Shown here: positions 17,634 to 27,355 of the stretch, piece after piece | Numbering within the stretch: the stretch's first letter is position 1 | Layout of the letters: each line of letters starts with the position of its first letter | Origin: Deinococcus fonticola | GTDB lineage: Bacteria; Deinococcota; Deinococci; Deinococcales; Deinococcaceae | Assembly (NCBI RefSeq): GCF_004634215.1 | Contig: NZ_SMMH01000028.1 | Coordinates: forward strand, 1 to 32,500 | Direction of reading: 5' to 3' | DNA length: 32,500 nucleotides | Notes under the pieces: model-generated | Database searches by the model: none | Told to the model about the DNA's origin: nothing | Seen by the model: only the letters and a program-made list of their open reading frames with translations | Made by a program: the position numbers and the translations under genes

Positions 17634-18880
17634 GCCGGCACCGCCTGGCCCAGCGTGAACAGGCTGGCGTTTTGCATGGGCTGGTAGTCGTGCAGGAAGC
17701 GGTTCACGTCCGTCAGGGTCAGGGCGTCCAGTTCGCGGCGCAGATCCCCCAGGTCACGTACCCGCCCGAACAGCGTCAGGTCGCGGGTGAGGGCCACCGC
17801 CCGGCTGCGGGCCGACTCGCCGCCGAACACGATGCTGGCGCTGAGGCCCGCGTGGGCCCGCCGGAACTCGGCTTCACCCAGGCCCGCCGGCAGGCGCCGC
17901 AGCTCCGCGCAGATCACATCCAGCGTTTCCGGCAGGCGCCCCGGGGTACTGCCCGCGTAGACGCTCAGGAAGCCCTGCCCGGCCAGCACCAGCGCTGAAG
18001 CGCCGACCGCGTAGGCCAGCCCGCGTTCCTCGCGCACCGCGTGAAAGAGGCGGCTGCTGCTGCCGCCCGACAGCGCCGTGAGGGCCAGTTGCCAGGCCAG
18101 CCAGTCCGGGTGCGTGGGGGCCACGCCCGGCGCGGTGAGTTGCAGGTGCGTCTGCTCGGCCTCGGGGTCATCGAAATGGCGCCTCAGGCCGCCCTGAAAA
18201 TGCACGGGGATCACGGTGTATTCACCGGCCAGCCACTCCGCGAACGTCCGTTCCACCAGCGCCTGTGCCTCCCCGGCGCTCAGGTCGGCCACCAGCCCCA
18301 GCACGCTGCCCGCCTGACCATAGCGGCCATAGTGCTCACGCAAACTTGCGGGCGTGACGTTCGCCAGGCCTTCCAGCGTGCCGGTGGCCGGGTGACCGTA
18401 CCCCGCGCCCCCATCCGCCTCCCGGCGCGGGAAAGTGTGGGCGCGGGCCTGCACGCCCAGCAGGTCGGATGGGCTGTCCCGCAGGGCTTCCAGGTCCTGG
18501 CGGGCCAGGTCCAGCAGCACCGGCACTTCCGCCTCCGGCAGGGCCGGGCGCAGCAGCACGTCCGCCACGAGGCTCAGCGCGGCAGGCAGGTCTTCCAACA
18601 GGCCGCTGACGCTCAGGCGCGTGGCTTCCGGGCCGACCCCCCCGCCCCGGCGCACCCCCAGGTCATCGAAGGCGTCCTGAAGCTGCCGGGCGTCGCGGCC
18701 CGCCGCGCCCTTGAACAGCCACTCCTCCAGCACCGCGGCCGAACCTTCCCGGCCCACGGGGTCGTGCGCGCTGCCCAGCGGCAGGCGCAGATCGAAAGCG
18801 AACCCCGGCCCGGAGCGGGACTCGAAGGCGCAGCTGAACCCCCCACTGAACTGAAACACGTGAACCGAACTGCCAGGCAT
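17630..18880 (-). CDS. M16 family peptidase-like protein, inactive subunit
   Basis: A 416-residue M16-fold protein. The position of the zinc motif reads [10 protein letters not shown] (residues 49-53), so both zinc histidines are replaced and only a glutamate remains; it cannot bind zinc in the usual way. The rest of the fold is preserved, including the C-terminal [23 protein letters not shown] segment. It is the first gene of a two-gene operon and overlaps the active partner by ATGA. ATG 18880 is chosen because TACACT (18887-18892, minus strand) lies six nt upstream; the frame extends to 18913. Confidence 0.88.
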   Translation of the reverse strand: MPGSSVHVFQFSGGFSCAFESRSGPGFAFDLRLPLGSAHDPVGREGSAAVLEEWLFKGAAGRDARQLQDAFDDLGVRRGGGVGPEATRLSVSGLLEDLPAALSLVADVLLRPALPEAEVPVLLDLARQDLEALRDSPSDLLGVQARAHTFPRREADGGAGYGHPATGTLEGLANVTPASLREHYGRYGQAGSVLGLVADLSAGEAQALVERTFAEWLAGEYTVIPVHFQGGLRRHFDDPEAEQTHLQLTAPGVAPTHPDWLAWQLALTALSGGSSSRLFHAVREERGLAYAVGASALVLAGQGFLSVYAGSTPGRLPETLDVICAELRRLPAGLGEAEFRRAHAGLSASIVFGGESARSRAVALTRDLTLFGRVRDLGDLRRELDALTLTDVNRFLHDYQPMQNASLFTLGQAVPA

Positions 18881-18991
18881 CCGGGCAGTGTAGGGCATTT
18901 GCTGCTTCACCACCGGCCACAGGAGCAGAGGTCACCAGATGAGAGCCCGATTCATCCCAACCTGGCAGATGTCCTTTAAGGTAAGAGGGTG

Positions 18992-20086
18992 ATGAAAAAA
19001 GCGCTGCTTCCCTTGACCGCGCTGCTGACGGCTGCCCTGGCCGCGTGTGGCAGTCCGCCCACCAGCCCCGAGTCCACGGCCGACAAGGTGAAGCCGACCG
19101 TGACCTTGAACAGCTTGAACACCAACGTCACCCAGGCCAGTACGGTCACCTTCAGCGCCAAAGCCACCGATGATGTGGGCATTCAACAGGTCGAATTTTT
19201 TGTCGACAATCAGTCCGCTGGAAAGGACAGTTCGGCCGATAGCCAGGGCAACTATGAGGCCCCCTACGCGTGGACGCTCAGCCAGAACGGTTCACACACC
19301 TTGAAAGTCGTGGCGACCGATACCAGCGGCAACACCCAGTCGGCTGAGACAACGGTAAAAGTAGAGATCGTCCCGGATACGCAGAAGCCGGAGGTCGTCA
19401 TCGACGGTATTCCCACGTCCATCGTGACGACCCCCGGCACCTTCACCATCTTCGGAAAAGCCACGGACAACGTGGGTGTAGTCAGTGTGCGCATGCTCGT
19501 CGAGCGCCTCGACGAGGACAACAAGACCGTCACACTTTTTGACAAGACCTCGGATACGCTGACCAGTTTCACCTACGATCTGGCGGTGGACGCCACCCTG
19601 AATGGGGTGTACAAGGTCACCATTACGGCGCGTGACGCCGCCGGGAATGAACAGACCTTGAGTAAGAGCGTCATGGTCAGGATTGAAACAGCGCCAGTGC
19701 CTGATCCGACCCCACCCGCGCCTGACCCCACCCCACCTGCACCGACACCTCCTACCCCGACACCCGACCCAACCCCGACGCCCAGCCCCGACAACCAGGC
19801 CCCCACGGTGACGATCAGCGTGCCCAGCGGCACCCTCACCACGGCGGGCGATTACACCATCGGCATCGGCCTGTCGGACAACGTGGGCGTGACCACCGTG
19901 ACCGGGTACGTGCAGACGGAAGCCCTGGGCAAGATTGAGCTGAGCAACCTCAGCACGGCGGGCGGCACGGCCACCATTCCCGTGAGCAAGCTTTTCAACG
20001 GCGTGAACACCATTTACATCACCGCCACGGACGCCGCCGGAAACGTGGGCAAGGCCAGCGCCAGCGTCACCGTCGCCATTCCCTGA
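18992..20086 (+). CDS. Lipoprotein with Ig-like domains and a Pro-rich linker
   Basis: A 364-residue lipoprotein precursor. MKKALLPLTALLTAALAAC gives a lipobox with Cys19. Three Ig-like beta-sandwich repeats follow: about residues 30-130 (FSAKATDDVGIQQVEFFVD; HTLKVVATDTSGN), 132-232 (IFGKATDNVGVVSVRML; YKVTITARDAAGN) and 270-364 (IGIGLSDNVGVTTVTGYV; IYITATDAAGN). Each has the DNVG and TA/TDAAGN signature of bacterial Ig-like domains. A Pro/Asp/Thr linker joins the second and third. It is probably surface-exposed and adhesive or structural. ATG 18992 is chosen over GTG 18989. Confidence 0.88.
   Translation: MKKALLPLTALLTAALAACGSPPTSPESTADKVKPTVTLNSLNTNVTQASTVTFSAKATDDVGIQQVEFFVDNQSAGKDSSADSQGNYEAPYAWTLSQNGSHTLKVVATDTSGNTQSAETTVKVEIVPDTQKPEVVIDGIPTSIVTTPGTFTIFGKATDNVGVVSVRMLVERLDEDNKTVTLFDKTSDTLTSFTYDLAVDATLNGVYKVTITARDAAGNEQTLSKSVMVRIETAPVPDPTPPAPDPTPPAPTPPTPTPDPTPTPSPDNQAPTVTISVPSGTLTTAGDYTIGIGLSDNVGVTTVTGYVQTEALGKIELSNLSTAGGTATIPVSKLFNGVNTIYITATDAAGNVGKASASVTVAIP
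19697..19798 (+). repeat. Proline-rich low-complexity linker coding region
   Basis: About 34 codons of imperfect P-D-P-T-P-P-A and T-P-T-P-D-P units join the second and third Ig-like domains of the lipoprotein. The repeats are degenerate at DNA level. Such segments span cell-surface layers and vary in length between strains. Confidence 0.8.
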
Positions 20087-20098
20087 CCTGGGGCGCTG

Positions 20099-20140
20099 AC
20101 GCGGCCTGCCCTCAAGTTGGGGCAAGCCGCGTTTTTCTTT
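20099..20140 (+). terminator. Intrinsic terminator after the Ig-like lipoprotein gene
   Basis: ACGCGGC (20099-20105) pairs with GCCGCGT (20126-20132), with an inner stem TGCCC/GGGGCA, followed by a T-rich tract from 20132. Confidence 0.85.
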
Positions 20141-20165
20141 TCCTCTTTTCTTTTACGCTGGGGGC

Positions 20166-20579
20166 ATGCAAAGGCCAGTGGTATGCGTGGGGGCGCTTGT
20201 TCAGGAGCCGGGTGGGCGGGTGCTGCTGGTCAGAACGACCAAGTGGCGCGGGCTGTGGGGTGTGCCGGGTGGCAAGGTCGAGTGGGGCGAAACTCTGGAA
20301 CAGGCCTTGAAGCGCGAGTTTCTGGAGGAAACGGGCCTGACCCTCTCGGATATCCGGTACGCGCAGACGCAGGAGGCGGTGCTGTCGCCGGAATTCCATA
20401 AACCCGCGCACCAGTTGCTGGTGGATTTCTTTGCGGCGTCCCCCAGGCAGGACATCGCGCCCAACGAGGAAATAGAGGCCTGGGCGTGGGTTATGCCCGA
20501 AGAGGCCAGCACCTACCCTCTCAACACCTTCACGCGCACCCTGCTTGAGCTGGCGCAGCGGCAGGATGCGAACCGGTAA
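20166..20579 (+). CDS. Nudix hydrolase
   Basis: A 137-residue Nudix protein that hydrolyses a nucleoside diphosphate linked to another group. The complete Nudix box runs from about residue 35 to 58 ([20 protein letters not shown] then ETGL) and includes the metal-binding REFLEE. The N-terminal [20 protein letters not shown] and the aromatic RGLWGVPGG are typical of MutT-like and ADP-ribose members. Deinococcus carries many Nudix paralogues, so the substrate is not predictable. ATG 20166 follows TACGCT by six nt, a leaderless start. Confidence 0.92.
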   Translation: MQRPVVCVGALVQEPGGRVLLVRTTKWRGLWGVPGGKVEWGETLEQALKREFLEETGLTLSDIRYAQTQEAVLSPEFHKPAHQLLVDFFAASPRQDIAPNEEIEAWAWVMPEEASTYPLNTFTRTLLELAQRQDANR

Positions 20580-20786
20580 TCACTTGCGGATGACCACCGC
20601 GTCACCGGGGAAACTCAGGAGCGTTTTCGGGGTGAAGAAGGCGCGTCTGAAGTCCACGACGTTCAGCGTGCGGTCAGCCTGTCCTTCCTGACGCGGCGCG
20701 CCGCCGATGGCAGTTCCGGCATCCGTTCCGGTGGGCGTCTGGGTCAGGACGTGAAGTCGTCCGGGCTGCATCCGATTGCACGACAT
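20580..20786 (-). pseudogene. Possible small gene or 3' remnant
   Basis: A minus-strand frame of about 68 codons (MSCNRMQPGRLHVLTQTPTG to the end SFPGDAVVIRK) has the expected third-position G/C bias over its last 55 codons and a natural-looking C-terminus. There is no clear ribosome-binding site or TANNNT box at either ATG, and no family is recognised. It could be a short protein or the 3' end of a degraded gene. It abuts the Nudix gene stop without a gap. Confidence 0.3.
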
Positions 20787-20904
20787 GACGACGCTTTCCC
20801 AGCATGTCGTTGTAGCTCCTCCATTCCGTCTCTTCTTCCCCTCGCCTCCGCTCGAATGGTTCCAGAAAGGCCCGCCCCTCATTTGAAGCCCGGATCAGGA
20901 ACGG

Positions 20905-22032
20905 TTACAGGGTTTTCTTGAAGCGCAGGCTGGCGAGGGTCAGGGTCACCACCGCGAAGAGGCCCAGGCCGATGAAAGCGGTTTGCAGGTCGCTGAAGCC
21001 GGTGCCGCGCAGCATGATGCCGCGCACCGCTTGCAGGTAGTAGCGCAGCGGCACCAGCGCCGACAGGGACGAGAAGAAGCGGTTGAGGCCCTCCAGCGGC
21101 AGCAGAAACCCGCTGAGGAAAATGCTGGGCACGATGATGGCGATGGTGGCGAACATGGCCTGCGTCTGAGTACCCGCGACGGTGGAGATCAGGATGCCCA
21201 GGCCCAGGTTGCCCAGCACGAACAGCAGCGCCGCCAGCATCAGCAGCCAGAGGTTGCCGGCCAATGGCACCCCGAACAGGAAGTGCCCGATGGTCAGCAC
21301 CAGCGCGGCGTCCAGCGCCCCGAAGGCGAAGTAAGGCAGCAGTTTGCCCAGAATCACCTCGGCGGGCTTCACGGTGGTGGCGATCAGCGCCTCGATGGTG
21401 CCGGTTTCACGCTCGCGCACGATGGCCAGGGCCGTCAGCATCACGCAGATCAGGGTCAGGATCAGGCCCGACAGGCCCGGCACCATGTACACCGCGCTGC
21501 GGTTGCCTGGGTTATAGAGCGTTTCCAGGGTGGGGTTGACCGGCATGCTCAGCGTTCCGGTGGCGGCCCGCACGGCGCCCAGCGCGGCCATGGTGTCCTG
21601 CGTGGCGGCGGCGGACGCGGCGCGAACCTGCGCGGCAAAGGTCGGGTCGCTGCCGTCCACGAAGAGGGTATACGGCACGGGTTGCTGCTGTCGGGCGGCC
21701 CCCAGCGCCCCGGCCGGAATTTCCAGGATGGCGCGCACCTGCCCGGCGCGGGCCGCTTGCAACGCCGCTTCGTGCGAGGGTTGCGCGATGAGTTGAAAGC
21801 GGTTCTCGGCGGCGTAGTTGCTCAGGATGCGGCTGCTCACGCGGTCGCGCGACAGGTCGACCACGCCCAGCCGGATGTTCTTCACGTTGGTGTTCAGCGC
21901 GTACCCGAACAGCAGCAGCAACACCACCGGCAGCAGCACGATCATGCGCGGCAGCACGGCGTCGCGGCGCACGTGCAGGAATTCCTTGTGGGCAATCGCC
22001 AGGATGCGGGTGATGGGCGTCGAAGCGGTCAT
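20905..22032 (-). CDS. ABC-2 type transporter permease
   Basis: A 375-residue membrane protein of the YhhJ/YbhS-like ABC-2 permease type. One N-terminal TM helix (about residues 29-46) is followed by a large extracytoplasmic region (about 47-180). A C-terminal block of five or so TM helices includes LSGLILTLICVMLTALAIVRERETGTIEAL, abbreviated here as the segment around RERETGTIE, the hallmark of this group. It overlaps the ATPase gene by ATGA. With that ATPase it should form an exporter, probably for drugs or lipophilic compounds. Confidence 0.92.
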   Translation of the reverse strand: MTASTPITRILAIAHKEFLHVRRDAVLPRMIVLLPVVLLLLFGYALNTNVKNIRLGVVDLSRDRVSSRILSNYAAENRFQLIAQPSHEAALQAARAGQVRAILEIPAGALGAARQQQPVPYTLFVDGSDPTFAAQVRAASAAATQDTMAALGAVRAATGTLSMPVNPTLETLYNPGNRSAVYMVPGLSGLILTLICVMLTALAIVRERETGTIEALIATTVKPAEVILGKLLPYFAFGALDAALVLTIGHFLFGVPLAGNLWLLMLAALLFVLGNLGLGILISTVAGTQTQAMFATIAIIVPSIFLSGFLLPLEGLNRFFSSLSALVPLRYYLQAVRGIMLRGTGFSDLQTAFIGLGLFAVVTLTLASLRFKKTL

Positions 22033-22925
22033 GCGCGGGCCTCCTGCCGGGCCGAATAGGCCACGAACACGTCCTCCAGGCTGGCGGGCACGCGCCGCAG
22101 GGGGCCCAGCGCGGCCAGGGACGCTTCCAGCCGGTCATCGGCGGTGGTGACGCGCACCTCGTCCCCGACGATCCAGGCGCCCTGCACGCCGGGCAATGCG
22201 CGCACGGCCTTCAGGGCGCTGTTCAGGTTCAGGGCGTTCAGGGCGTAGCGCACACCCGGCAGCCCGGCCCGCAAGTCCTCGGGGGTGCCCTGTGCCAGAA
22301 TGCGCCCGCTGGCGATCAGGGCGATACGCTGGCAGCGTTCAGCCTCGTCCATGTAATGCGTGGTGACGAAAACCGTGGTGCCCATGTCGGTCAGGGCGTA
22401 GATGGCGTCCCACAGGTCGCGCCGCGCCACCGGGTCGAGGCCCGCCGTGGGTTCATCCAGAAAAAGCACCTGCGGCCCGTGCACAATCGCCGTGCCGATG
22501 CTCAGGCGCTGCCGCCACCCGCCCGAGAGCTGCCGTGCCAGGTGCCGGCGAAAGGGAAACAGGCTCAGGCGCTGCAAGGTGACCTCGACGGCCTGTTCGA
22601 CCTTGGCGGGGGCCAGGTACAGCGCGGCCTTGAAGCGCAGGTTCTCCTCCACGCTCAGGTCAACGTACACGCTGGCCGCCTGGTTGGCGTACCCGATACG
22701 GGCCTTCACGGCGTCCGGTTCGCTCAGCGGCACGCCCGCGACCACGCCCGAACCCCCGGACGGCTCCAGTACCCCACTGAGCATGCGGATGGTGGTGGTC
22801 TTCCCTGCCCCATTCGGGCCCAGGTAACCGAACACGATTCCCGCCGGAACAGTCAGGGACAGCGGCGCGACCACCTCCACCTGGCCGTAACGCCTGGAGA
22901 GGTCGTGAGTTTCAATGGCATTCAT
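22029..22925 (-). CDS. ABC transporter ATP-binding protein
   Basis: A 298-residue ATPase. Walker A is GPNGAGKT (36-43), the Q-loop Gln is about 82, the signature is LSGGW (133-137), Walker B is VLFLDEPTAGLD with D157/E158, and the switch His is H190 in TTHYMDEAE. The C-terminal ~80 residues after TPEDLRAGLPG form the accessory domain typical of drug-exporting CcmA/DrrA-like ATPases. It sits between tetR and the permease in one minus-strand operon. Confidence 0.94.
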   Translation of the reverse strand: MNAIETHDLSRRYGQVEVVAPLSLTVPAGIVFGYLGPNGAGKTTTIRMLSGVLEPSGGSGVVAGVPLSEPDAVKARIGYANQAASVYVDLSVEENLRFKAALYLAPAKVEQAVEVTLQRLSLFPFRRHLARQLSGGWRQRLSIGTAIVHGPQVLFLDEPTAGLDPVARRDLWDAIYALTDMGTTVFVTTHYMDEAERCQRIALIASGRILAQGTPEDLRAGLPGVRYALNALNLNSALKAVRALPGVQGAWIVGDEVRVTTADDRLEASLAALGPLRRVPASLEDVFVAYSARQEARA

Positions 22926-22979
22926 GGTGGCTCCTTGAAGGGGTCGAGAAAGAAGCGCGCATCGGGAGACGTTCGGCCC

Positions 22980-23588
22980 TCAGCTTCCGGCCGCCTGGCG
23001 GCCATGCAGAAAGCGCCGAACGTGCATTTCAGGTTGTAGGGCGGGCAACTGGGCGTGCAACAGCACCCGGCCAAGATCCGGGATGAGGTAAGGCAAGACG
23101 ACGGGGCCGACGAAAGCGGGCAGCAGGGTAGCGATGGGTTCGGGGTGCAACTGGCCTTCCTGCTGGTAGCGGGTCAGCAGGGCCGCGATTTCACCGAACA
23201 GCTGGCGCGGGCCGTCGAGCACCTCCGCGAGTTCGGGGTGGCGCGGGAATTCCGTGACGATGACGCGCACCACCGGGCCGAAGGTCTGGAGGGTCTGCTG
23301 GTAGGCACGGGTCAGGTGGGTCAGGTCGTGTTCCAGGTTGCCGGTGTACTGGACGCCGCTTCGGCGCAGCGCCTGGGCGCGGCTGAGGACAGCGGCGCGG
23401 ATCAGGGCGGTTTTGTTGCCGTAGCGGCGAAACAGCGTGACCTCGTTCACGCCGGCGGCGGTGGCGATGGCACGGGTGGTAGCTCCTTTCAGGCCGTGCT
23501 GGACGATGGTGTCCAGCGTGGCGCTCAGGATCGCCTCGGCGGTCGGGTCATTGCCGGCCTCGGAAACGGAGGGGGGCTGGTCGGTCAT
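22980..23588 (-). CDS. TetR/AcrR family transcriptional regulator
   Basis: A 202-residue TetR protein. The N-terminal HTH is ILSATLDTIVQHGLKGATTR then AIATAAGVNEVTLFRRYGNK, with the usual TLFRRYG recognition helix. The helical C-terminal domain should bind the inducer. It is the first gene of the operon with the ATPase and permease, so it most likely represses drug efflux. ATG 23588 follows TAAGCT (23595-23600, minus strand) by six nt, and the likely operator covers its -35 region. Confidence 0.92.
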   Translation of the reverse strand: MTDQPPSVSEAGNDPTAEAILSATLDTIVQHGLKGATTRAIATAAGVNEVTLFRRYGNKTALIRAAVLSRAQALRRSGVQYTGNLEHDLTHLTRAYQQTLQTFGPVVRVIVTEFPRHPELAEVLDGPRQLFGEIAALLTRYQQEGQLHPEPIATLLPAFVGPVVLPYLIPDLGRVLLHAQLPALQPEMHVRRFLHGRQAAGS

Positions 23589-23594
23589 AGCCGC

Positions 23595-23635
23595 AGCTTA
23601 GACCCCAACTTGATTGAAAGCAAGTACTTACTTGC
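23595..23635 (-). promoter_or_regulatory. tetR promoter with overlapping palindromic operator
   Basis: A perfect inverted repeat GCAAGTA-CT-TACTTGC lies at 23620-23635 (7-bp arms, 2-bp spacer). Read on the minus strand, TTGCTT (23618-23623) and TAAGCT (23595-23600) are spaced by 17 nt and lead to ATG 23588. The palindrome covers the -35 box, the layout expected for autorepression by TetR. Confidence 0.75.
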
Positions 23636-23707
23636 ATGATCAGCAGTAGGCACCGGATACCCTGCGCAGGGGCACTTTTGCCTCGGCTGAAGGCCGTACA
23701 CTGGGGC

Positions 23708-23745
23708 ATGCCGCACACCGGGAAGGCCCGCATGAGGACAGCCGC

Positions 23746-23749
<4 letters not shown>
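23708..23749 (+). CDS. Short leader ORF coupled to ftsH
   Basis: A 13-codon ORF (MPHTGKARMRTAA) starts five nt after TACACT (23697-23702), so an mRNA beginning there would be nearly leaderless. Its TGA (23747-23749) overlaps the ftsH ATG (23746-23748) as ATGA, and a GAGGA site inside the ORF could serve ftsH. The arrangement suggests translational coupling. Whether the peptide has any function is unknown. Confidence 0.45.
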
Positions 23750-25614
<1,865 letters not shown>

Positions 25615-25674
25615 AGGCGGAGGGGCGGGAGGAGAACGCAAAAAATCCGTCCGCGCCCGACCACCTACTCTGCG

Positions 25675-26361
25675 TTACACCTGTGTCTGCTCGCCGGGCG
25701 CGACGACGCGCACGTCCACGCCGCGCAACTGCCCGCCCACGCGGAAGACTTCAGGATCGCCGGTCAGCAGCGGGAAAGTGGCGTAGTGCATGGGGATGGC
25801 GACGCGCGGGCGCAGCAGTTCCAGGGCGCGGGCGGCTTCCTCCGGCCCCATGGTGTAGTGGTCGCCGATGGGCAAGAAGGCCACGTCCAGGCCACGCTCC
25901 CCGATCAGTTTCATGTCGCCGAACAGGCTGGTGTCGCCGGCGAAGTACAGGCGCTGCCCGCCGAACTCGATGACCATTCCGGTGGGCATCCCGCCGTAGG
26001 TGCCGTCGGGGAAGCTGCTGCTGTGCCAGGCGGGCGTCAGGTAGACGCTGCCCCACGCGCCCTTATACGTGCCGCCGATGTTCATGCCAACGGCATTTTT
26101 CGCGCCGTGCTTCTCGGCATAGCCGCCGATTTCTGCGGTGCCGATCACCGGCACACCTTTTTTGCCGAAGTCCAGCGCGTTGCCCCAGTGGTCGCCGTGC
26201 GCGTGGCTGACCAGCACTGCGTCGACGTTCCAGTCCAGGGCTTCCTCGAGGCTGACGGGGCATGTGGGGTTGCCCTGAATAAAGGGGTCAAGCAGGAGTT
26301 TGTGCTGGCCGTCGTCCAGCAGAAAGCAACTCTGGCCCAGGAATCGAATGGTCACTGGCAT
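25675..26361 (-). CDS. UPF0173-type metallo-beta-lactamase-fold hydrolase
   Basis: A 228-residue MBL-fold metal-dependent hydrolase. The metal motif H-x-H-x-D-H is SHAHGDHWG (H53, H55, D57, H58). Other ligands lie in LTPAWHSSSF, YFAGDTSLFGDM and IPMHYATFP. The overall pattern (MPVTIRFLGQSCFLL start; FLPIGDHYTMGPEEAA) is that of the UPF0173 family, whose substrate is not established. ATG 26361 is fixed by AAGGAG upstream; the frame continues to 26508 without signals. It converges with ftsH and is divergent from cdaA. Confidence 0.92.
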   Translation of the reverse strand: MPVTIRFLGQSCFLLDDGQHKLLLDPFIQGNPTCPVSLEEALDWNVDAVLVSHAHGDHWGNALDFGKKGVPVIGTAEIGGYAEKHGAKNAVGMNIGGTYKGAWGSVYLTPAWHSSSFPDGTYGGMPTGMVIEFGGQRLYFAGDTSLFGDMKLIGERGLDVAFLPIGDHYTMGPEEAARALELLRPRVAIPMHYATFPLLTGDPEVFRVGGQLRGVDVRVVAPGEQTQV

Positions 26362-26464
26362 GTGGGATTCTCCTTTTGGGGGTGGGGTGAGGTTGGGTTC
26401 AGTATGCCGTGCGTTTCCCCGGTATTCCGTCAGGTTCGCTTCATGGCCCACTGATTCACGCCCG

Positions 26465-26485
26465 TATAGTAGGGGAGGAAAGGAG
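26465..26485 (+). promoter_or_regulatory. -10 box and Shine-Dalgarno site of cdaA
   Basis: TATAGT (26465-26470) is a good -10 box, and AAAGGAG (26479-26485) lies seven nt before GTG 26493. This decides the GTG start against the longer frame from 26409. No clear -35 is seen. Confidence 0.55.
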
Positions 26486-26492
26486 TTGGCCT

Positions 26493-27299
26493 GTGAATGC
26501 CCTGTCACTCGGCGCGGTAAACCTGCGTGACCTGCTGGATATCCTGCTGGTCACGGCGCTGCTGTACCAGGCCTACAAGCTGGTGGTGGGCACGCGGGCG
26601 GTCAACGTGGTGCGCGGCATTCTGGTGTTCGCGGGGGTGTGGGTGGCGGCGCAGGTGCTGGGGCTGGTGACCCTCAGCGACCTGCTGGGCCGCGCCGGAA
26701 CAGTGGGGTTATTTGCACTGGTGGTGCTGTTTCAGCCGGAGTTGCGCGCGGTGTTCGAGCGGGTGGGCCGCTACCGCCGGCGCGAGGAACAGGCCGGGGC
26801 GGCCTTGCAGGAACTGGCCCGCGCCATGGAGAGGCTGGCCGAACGCAAGACCGGGGCATTACTGGCCATCGAGCGCCGCACGCCGCTGGGCGAGTACGCG
26901 GGAACGGGCGTGGGGCTGGATGCCCGCATCAGTGCGCCTTTCATCGAGGCGCTGTTTGCCCGCAACGCCCCGCTGCACGACGGCGGGGTGATCGTGCAGG
27001 GATCCCGGGTGGTGGCGGCGGGCTGCCTCTTTCCATTGCAGCAGAGTGACGGCACCTACCGCCGCTACGGCACGCGGCACCGCGCGGCCATCGGCCTGTC
27101 GGAAGTGTCGGACGCCGTGATCTTGATCGTCAGTGAAGAACGCGGCAGCATGCGCATTGCCCTGGGGGGCCGACTGGGCCCTGACCTGAACGGCAGCGAG
27201 TTGCGCGAGCAACTGCGGGTGCTGGTGTACGACTACGCGGATCTGCCGGAAGCGGGAACCGAACCTTCAAAGGCCCGCGCGATGGAGCCGCAGTCATGA
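26493..27299 (+). CDS. cdaA: Diadenylate cyclase CdaA (c-di-AMP synthase)
   Basis: A 268-residue membrane enzyme that condenses two ATP into cyclic di-AMP, which controls potassium and osmotic balance and cell wall state. Three TM helices occupy about residues 13-85, followed by a linker helix and the DAC domain. The catalytic motifs are LHDGGVIVQG (163-165 DGG, where most members have DGA) and RHR at 195-197 in YGTRHRAAIGLSE. SEERGSMRIALGG follows as usual. A GTG start with a strong Shine-Dalgarno site is used. Its TGA overlaps the small ORF leading to cdaR. Confidence 0.94.
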   Translation: MNALSLGAVNLRDLLDILLVTALLYQAYKLVVGTRAVNVVRGILVFAGVWVAAQVLGLVTLSDLLGRAGTVGLFALVVLFQPELRAVFERVGRYRRREEQAGAALQELARAMERLAERKTGALLAIERRTPLGEYAGTGVGLDARISAPFIEALFARNAPLHDGGVIVQGSRVVAAGCLFPLQQSDGTYRRYGTRHRAAIGLSEVSDAVILIVSEERGSMRIALGGRLGPDLNGSELREQLRVLVYDYADLPEAGTEPSKARAMEPQS

Positions 27300-27355
27300 C
27301 CCGCTTCCTCACGACCTTCCTCATCATCTGCGGGTGCCGGGAGCGCCGCGCGTGA
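27296..27355 (+). CDS. 19-codon ORF bridging cdaA and cdaR
   Basis: MTRFLTTFLIICGCRERRA starts at ATG 27296, overlapping the cdaA stop (ATGA), and its own TGA (27353-27355) overlaps the GTG of cdaR (27352-27354). The peptide has a hydrophobic stretch and two cysteines. It may be a real small protein or just the path by which ribosomes stay coupled from cdaA to cdaR. No evidence beyond the overlaps is available. Confidence 0.4.
   Translation: MTRFLTTFLIICGCRERRA

Noticed and set aside
16458..17687. 409-codon plus-strand ORF opposite the M16 gene
   Set aside because: A shadow frame of a confidently identified peptidase gene, with low-complexity composition and no motif.
20983..22059. 358-codon plus-strand ORF opposite the permease
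   Set aside because: A shadow frame rich in His, Gln and Arg; the opposite strand encodes a complete ABC-2 permease.
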